From Verrucomicrobia bacterium 12-59-8 (GTDB taxonomy: Bacteria; Verrucomicrobiota; Verrucomicrobiae; Verrucomicrobiales; Verrucomicrobiaceae), in the NCBI GenBank assembly GCA_002279765.1, contig NCCR01000226.1, forward strand, positions 1-9,039: a DNA stretch of 9,039 nt. Direction: 5' to 3'. The stretch's first letter is position 1. The number at the start of each line of letters is the position of its first letter. Position numbers and translations under genes: made by a program. The notes below the pieces were generated by a model. The model did no database searches and was not told the DNA's origin. It saw nothing but the letters and a program-made list of their open reading frames with translations. Of the stretch, positions 5,735-9,039 are shown piece after piece.

Positions 5735-7890
5735 GCGCACCCATCGGCAGCCAGACCGCCAACATCGCGATGACCGCCGGGATGCCGCCGAAGCACATCT
5801 CGCGCACGCGGCGTGCCACGTTCTTTTCGCTGGTCGGCCTGGGCACCATCGTCGGTGCCTGGCTGTCCTACATCTTCCTGTCGGAAAACGGCATGCGTCT
5901 TTCCGAATGGGGGCTGCTGCTGGTGTTCATCCCGCTGTACTACCAGCTCAATGTCGGCTTCTGGACGGCGCTCTTCGGCGTGTGGCTGATGAACCGCTCC
6001 CAGCCGGATTCGCTGAGCCTGTGGCTCTCGCTGAACAAGGACGATTACGAGCAGCCCATCACCGCCAGCACGGCCATTATCCTGCCGGTGTTCAATGAGG
6101 ACGTGACGCGCGTGTATGAAGGGCTGCGTTCGATCTACCTTTCTCTCGAAGCCACCGGGCAGTCCAAGCACTTCGACTTTTTCATCCTGAGCGATTCGGA
6201 CAAGGCCAGCCAGTGGATCGAGGAAGAAACCGCGTGGCTGGAACTCTGCCGGCAGCTCAAGGCCTTTGGCCGCATCTTCTACCGCCGCCGGCGCAAGCAG
6301 ATCAACCGCAAGAGCGGCAACGTGTCCGACTTCTGCCGCCGCTGGGGCAAGCGCTACCGCTACATGGTGGTGCTGGATGCGGACAGCCTGATGTCCGGCG
6401 CACTGCTCACCAGCATGGTGCGCATCATGGAAAAAAATCCGGGCATCGGCATCGTGCAGACGTTTCCGAAGCAGATCGCCGCGGATACGCTGCTGGGCCG
6501 CGTGATGCAGTTTGCGCAGGCGCTGTATGGCCCGCCGTTTATGGCCGGGCTGGACTACTGGCAGTGCGGCGAGGCGAATTTCTGGGGGCACAATGCCATC
6601 CTGCGTCTCGCGCCGTTTATTGAGCACTGTGCGCTGCCACCGCTGCCAGCGAATGCACCGTTTGGCGGGCACATTCTCAGCCATGACTTCGTGGAAGCCG
6701 CGCTCATGCGCAAAGCGGGTTACGCTGTGCGGCTGCTGCCCACCACGCGTGGCAGCTATGAAGAAGGCCCGCCCACGCTGGTGGACATGCTCAAGCGCGA
6801 CCGCCGCTGGTGCCAGGGCAACATGCAGCATCTCTGGCTGCTGTTTGCCAAGGGCTGGCATCCGATGAGCCGCATCAATTTCCTGCACGGCATCCTGAGC
6901 TATGTCAGCTCGCTGCTGTGGTTTCTCTTCCTCGTGCTGGCCACCTTTCTGGCCGCCACGCCCACGGTACACACGCAGCCGCAGTCCTTGCTGGCGGAGA
7001 AGATTCTCCTGGGTGTCACCGCCATGCTGATCTTCCTGCCGAAGACGGTGATCCTGCTGGATGAAGTGATCACCGGCCGCATGTTCAAGCCGCTGGGCAT
7101 GCGCTTCATGACGTTCTTCAGCAGCCTGCTGGACACGGTGGTCTTCACGCTGATGGCGCCGGTGCTGATGGTCTTCCATGCGCGCTTTGTGGTTTACACG
7201 CTCATTGGGAAAAGTGTGAGCTGGGTCACCCAGCGCCGCAAGACCGAAGGCGGCCTCAACTGGAGCGAGATCATTTTTACCTTCCTCAGTGTCACGCTGG
7301 TCGGTGTGGCCTGGGCGGGTGCGGGCGCCGCCATTGGGTTCAAGCTGGGCACCTTCTCCTTCCTCGCCTGGATCAGCCCGATTCTTTTCTCGCTGGTCGT
7401 TTCCATCCTGGTGGCGGCGCTGGTTTCCAGCGGGCGCAGCGGACGGCGGCTGAACCTTTTTCTCACCGCCGAGGAGCACGAGCCGCCCACGGTGCTGAAG
7501 ACGATGCAGCAGAATCTGGAGGAGATCAAAGATCGTCTCCAGCTGCCTCCTGAACTGGAGCGCCACTACGGCCTCATGCAGGTGTGCCTGGATCCGTATG
7601 TGAACGGCCTGCACGTGAGCCTGCTGCGCCGCCGCCGCACCATCGAGGTGTCCGGCACGTATCTCAAGGAGATCAGCCATCGTCTGATCACGCAGGGGCC
7701 GCAGACGCTCAATGCGCAGGAGTTGAAGGCGCTGATGCACGACACGGATACCGTGACCAATCTGCATTACCGCATCTGGAGTGCTGCGGATCACGAACTG
7801 GCTCCGTTTTGGGCGACCGCGATTCGGCAGTATAATCTGGCCTCCACGAGCCCGTTTGCGCATACTTTGGCGAAGCAGGAAGTGGAATGA
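5731..7890 (+). CDS. opgH: Glucans biosynthesis glucosyltransferase H (OpgH/MdoH family)
   Basis: This is an inner-membrane GT2 enzyme that polymerises glucose from UDP-glucose into the backbone of osmoregulated periplasmic glucans and probably exports it. The 719 residues include two N-terminal membrane helices (about 31-50 and 60-86), then the catalytic domain: PVFNED (119-124), HFDFFILSDSD (147-157), YRRRRKQINRKSGN (184-197), VVLDADS (213-219), FWGHNAI (284-290), the acid of LSHDF (Asp319) and RDRRWCQGN (356-364). These correspond to the D-D-D-(Q/R)xxRW signature. Several further helices (about 383-540) form the translocation part, and a soluble tail follows. E. coli OpgH has 847 residues; the missing length is mainly its long cytoplasmic N-terminus, which contains the region reported to bind FtsZ, so that link is probably absent here. 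The gene is coupled by ATGA to the upstream gene; opgG is not nearby. Confidence 0.95.
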   Translation: MSAPIGSQTANIAMTAGMPPKHISRTRRATFFSLVGLGTIVGAWLSYIFLSENGMRLSEWGLLLVFIPLYYQLNVGFWTALFGVWLMNRSQPDSLSLWLSLNKDDYEQPITASTAIILPVFNEDVTRVYEGLRSIYLSLEATGQSKHFDFFILSDSDKASQWIEEETAWLELCRQLKAFGRIFYRRRRKQINRKSGNVSDFCRRWGKRYRYMVVLDADSLMSGALLTSMVRIMEKNPGIGIVQTFPKQIAADTLLGRVMQFAQALYGPPFMAGLDYWQCGEANFWGHNAILRLAPFIEHCALPPLPANAPFGGHILSHDFVEAALMRKAGYAVRLLPTTRGSYEEGPPTLVDMLKRDRRWCQGNMQHLWLLFAKGWHPMSRINFLHGILSYVSSLLWFLFLVLATFLAATPTVHTQPQSLLAEKILLGVTAMLIFLPKTVILLDEVITGRMFKPLGMRFMTFFSSLLDTVVFTLMAPVLMVFHARFVVYTLIGKSVSWVTQRRKTEGGLNWSEIIFTFLSVTLVGVAWAGAGAAIGFKLGTFSFLAWISPILFSLVVSILVAALVSSGRSGRRLNLFLTAEEHEPPTVLKTMQQNLEEIKDRLQLPPELERHYGLMQVCLDPYVNGLHVSLLRRRRTIEVSGTYLKEISHRLITQGPQTLNAQELKALMHDTDTVTNLHYRIWSAADHELAPFWATAIRQYNLASTSPFAHTLAKQEVE

Positions 7891-8200
7891 GTGTGAGCGC
7901 GGAGTGATGACGCGCTCCCGACACGCGCCTGGCGAGCAGCGTATGGCGTCGGTGTGCAAGTCACCCCAGCGCCTGCCTTTCCACATTCCAAGGACGGCGC
8001 ACCTTTTTCAGCGCCCGCGACGCCACAGACCCGAAACTTCGGACCCGACACAGCGGTTCCCTACCAGCCCTTCGGCACGCGCTACGCTGGATGGTGGGGA
8101 TGCGTGGTGCGCGTCCGTCGAATCCTTCGCTCCAGCGTGATCTCCTGCCTCAACGCATTGAGACCTGTTTCAGCGAATCGCGAAATAATTTGGGGTCGGC
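7891..8200. other. 310-base intergenic stretch without a convincing gene
   Basis: Between opgH and the convergent lipoprotein gene there is only a GC-rich hairpin just after the opgH stop and a 13-base inverted repeat with two mismatches (7937-7949 and 8077-8089, core CAGCGTA/TACGCTG). Short frames on both strands are open here, but they have no start context or recognisable protein features. The stretch may be a decayed repeat unit; no RNA gene is recognisable. Confidence 0.45.
7895..7917 (+). terminator. Hairpin after opgH
   Basis: GAGCGCG (7895-7901) pairs perfectly with CGCGCTC (7911-7917) around a 9-base loop, beginning 5 bases after the opgH stop. There is no T-run, so it may be a weak or factor-assisted terminator, or a 3' mRNA stabiliser. 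Confidence 0.4.
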
Positions 8201-8443
8201 CTACCGGCCAAAACCGCCGAAGCTGCCGCCAATGCCGCCGCCTGCGCCGCCGCCGCGGTAACCACCGACGGTGCCGCTGCTGCGGGAGTAGCCGCTATAG
8301 CCGCGACTGCGGCTGCCGTGGTGATGATGATTGTGATGGGACCGATTGTAGGAGGACCTCCCGGAACCATAGTAGGGGTCGCATGAGCTCAAGGAGCCGA
8401 GCGTGAGGGTTGCGGCAAAGACCGTGAGAAGTTGGGTTTTCAT
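8201..8443 (-). CDS. Small Gly/Ser/His-rich lipoprotein
   Basis: This 80-residue protein starts at the ATG at 8443. The signal peptide MKTQLLTVFAATLTLGSLSS ends in the lipobox LSSC with Cys21 as the lipidation site. The mature part is low complexity: DPYYGSGRSSYNRS, a histidine cluster (36-42, HHNHHHH), SRGYSGYSRSS repeats, then a glycine-rich tail (59-79). The upstream frame to 8599 would bury the signal peptide and is rejected. It is a paralogue of the next lipoprotein: the first 27 residues align, including GSL-S-CD-YYG. It is probably anchored in an outer or inner membrane leaflet facing the periplasm. The His cluster could bind metal, but no function is known. No Shine-Dalgarno is visible. 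Confidence 0.75.
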   Translation of the reverse strand: MKTQLLTVFAATLTLGSLSSCDPYYGSGRSSYNRSHHNHHHHGSRSRGYSGYSRSSGTVGGYRGGGAGGGIGGSFGGFGR

Positions 8444-8545
8444 AAGATCAGAGGGTTTCGCAGCAGCACCCGGAAACAGCGTGTTTATTTTTGTGCCTTG
8501 TTTGAAAACAGCAGACTCAGGGGTGCAGAATCGAACCCAACGAGA

Positions 8546-8571
8546 CGCCCGGGAGGAACTCCCCCCGGGCG
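8546..8571 (-). terminator. Strong GC hairpin between the two lipoprotein genes
   Basis: Outer arms CGCCCGGG (8546-8553) and CCCGGGCG (8564-8571) are perfect. The stem continues inward three more pairs, one a G-T wobble on the minus strand, leaving a 4-base loop. It lies 65 bases past the stop of the upstream lipoprotein gene and 103 bases before the start of the next, followed on the minus strand by TCTCGTT. It is probably a terminator or attenuating hairpin. Confidence 0.5.
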
Positions 8572-8635
8572 CTGCAGGGGCCGCTGAACTCAGATCCACG
8601 TGGAGGTCCGGCGGCCTTCGTCGTTATGAGCCATC

Positions 8636-8953
8636 TTAGCGGTGGTGGCGATGCCCGTGGTGCCATCCACGATAACCCGGGAAGCCGGGGCGGTAGCCCA
8701 CGTTGCTGGGACGATAGCGATAGGCCGGGTAGCCAGGACGGTAGCTGGAGTAGCCGGGCCGGCTGTAATAGGGCGAACGGTAGCCGCTGTAGGCATAGCC
8801 GGGGCGGACGTAGCTATTGCCGTAGAGGCCAAACCCGCTGTTATAAGGGCGGGCGTTGCCGTAACCATAGCCGGTGCCGTAATAAGTATCGCATGAGGTG
8901 AGCGATCCGAGGGTCGCGACCGCTGTGAAAAGGAGGATGAGTTTCGTTTTCAT
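8636..8953 (-). CDS. Small Tyr/Gly/Arg-rich lipoprotein with RPGY repeats
   Basis: This 105-residue protein has a signal peptide MKTKLILLFTAVATLGSLTS and lipobox LTSC, with Cys21 as the lipidation site. The mature chain is low complexity and aromatic: DTYYGTGYGYG, then degenerate RPGY units (50-53, 65-68, 72-75, and RPGF at 88-91) separated by short Tyr/Ser spacers. It ends in a histidine-rich WHHGHRHHR. It shares its leader and first mature residues with the downstream lipoprotein gene, so the two are tandem paralogues whose tails have diverged. YG/RPGY-rich exported proteins are often surface or envelope structural proteins, and the terminal His cluster suggests metal contact, but both are inference. 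The start ATG at 8953 keeps the signal peptide intact; no Shine-Dalgarno is visible. Confidence 0.8.
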   Translation of the reverse strand: MKTKLILLFTAVATLGSLTSCDTYYGTGYGYGNARPYNSGFGLYGNSYVRPGYAYSGYRSPYYSRPGYSSYRPGYPAYRYRPSNVGYRPGFPGYRGWHHGHRHHR

Positions 8954-9007
8954 AGTATGGGGGGTTCAGTCATAAAATTCGACGCCGCTTCCGGCGCCGT
9001 ATTCAAG

Positions 9008-9034
9008 AAAAAGACCCCCGACGAGTGGATCGGG
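9008..9034 (-). terminator. Candidate intrinsic terminator of a minus-strand gene beyond the right edge
   Basis: On the minus strand, CCCGA and TCGGG (9034-9030 and 9021-9017) flank an 8-base loop and are followed closely by a T5 run (9012-9008). A second short hairpin (CGCCG/CGGCG, 8983-8996) lies between it and the lipoprotein start. The gene it would serve is outside the window. Confidence 0.4.
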
Positions 9035-9039
9035 CCGTT

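Noticed and set aside
5716..7986. 756-codon open frame antisense to opgH
   Set aside because: It lies exactly opposite a strongly conserved glucosyltransferase. Its translation is His/Gln/Arg-rich without domain features, as expected for an antisense shadow in GC-rich DNA.
8521..8545. tRNA T-arm-like GGTTCGATTC on the minus strand
   Set aside because: The flanking bases do not form a proper T-stem, and no matching acceptor or anticodon arm lies upstream; not a tRNA.
8444..8599. N-terminal extension of the smaller lipoprotein to 8599
   Set aside because: The extension is encoded by the intergenic hairpin region and would bury the lipoprotein signal peptide.

Overview
The window looks like chromosomal DNA of a GC-rich, Gram-negative bacterium of the Planctomycetota-Verrucomicrobiota group, most likely a Verrucomicrobiae member such as a Prosthecobacter or Verrucomicrobium relative. 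This is inferred from a Tat-exported DUF1501 protein, an SHD1-domain exported metalloprotease, an NlpI-like TPR protein and small Tyr/Gly-rich lipoproteins. Most starts also lack a Shine-Dalgarno sequence. No database search was possible.

Layout. Bases 2-334 (+) are the 3' end of a TPR protein cut by the left edge. A small ribbon-helix-helix, antitoxin-like protein (374-607, +) and a DUF1501 protein (762-2099, +) follow. Facing them on the minus strand is a two-gene toxin-antitoxin-like cassette: a PIN-domain protein (2301-2777) whose stop overlaps, by ATGA, the start of a 51-residue partner (2149-2304). That partner has the clearest ribosome binding site in the window and is small enough to be missed by size-filtered gene calling. 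Next is a secreted HExxH metalloprotease with an SHD1-like domain (2904-4385, -).

The 410 bases upstream of the protease hold a probable MITE-like foldback element (4476-4793). It has 33-base imperfect terminal inverted repeats that begin and end in TA, and nested internal inverted repeats. It lies 2 bases beyond the stop codon of a small two-helix membrane-protein gene (4796-5057, -) that carries a one-base frameshift.

A divergent two-gene operon (5156-7890, +) encodes a C-terminally membrane-anchored protein of unknown function and, overlapping it by ATGA, a glucan glucosyltransferase of the OpgH/MdoH family. The two probably act together at the inner membrane in making osmoregulated periplasmic glucan. 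No opgG is present in the window.

The right end holds two tandem minus-strand lipoprotein genes (8636-8953 and 8201-8443). They share a signal peptide and lipobox region but have different low-complexity tails, and a strong hairpin lies between them. The last bases look like the terminator of another minus-strand gene beyond the edge.

Nothing in the window amounts to a clearly new multi-gene defence or metabolic system. The best leads are the foldback element, the small partner gene beside the PIN protein, the opgH operon with its unknown partner, and the paired lipoproteins.
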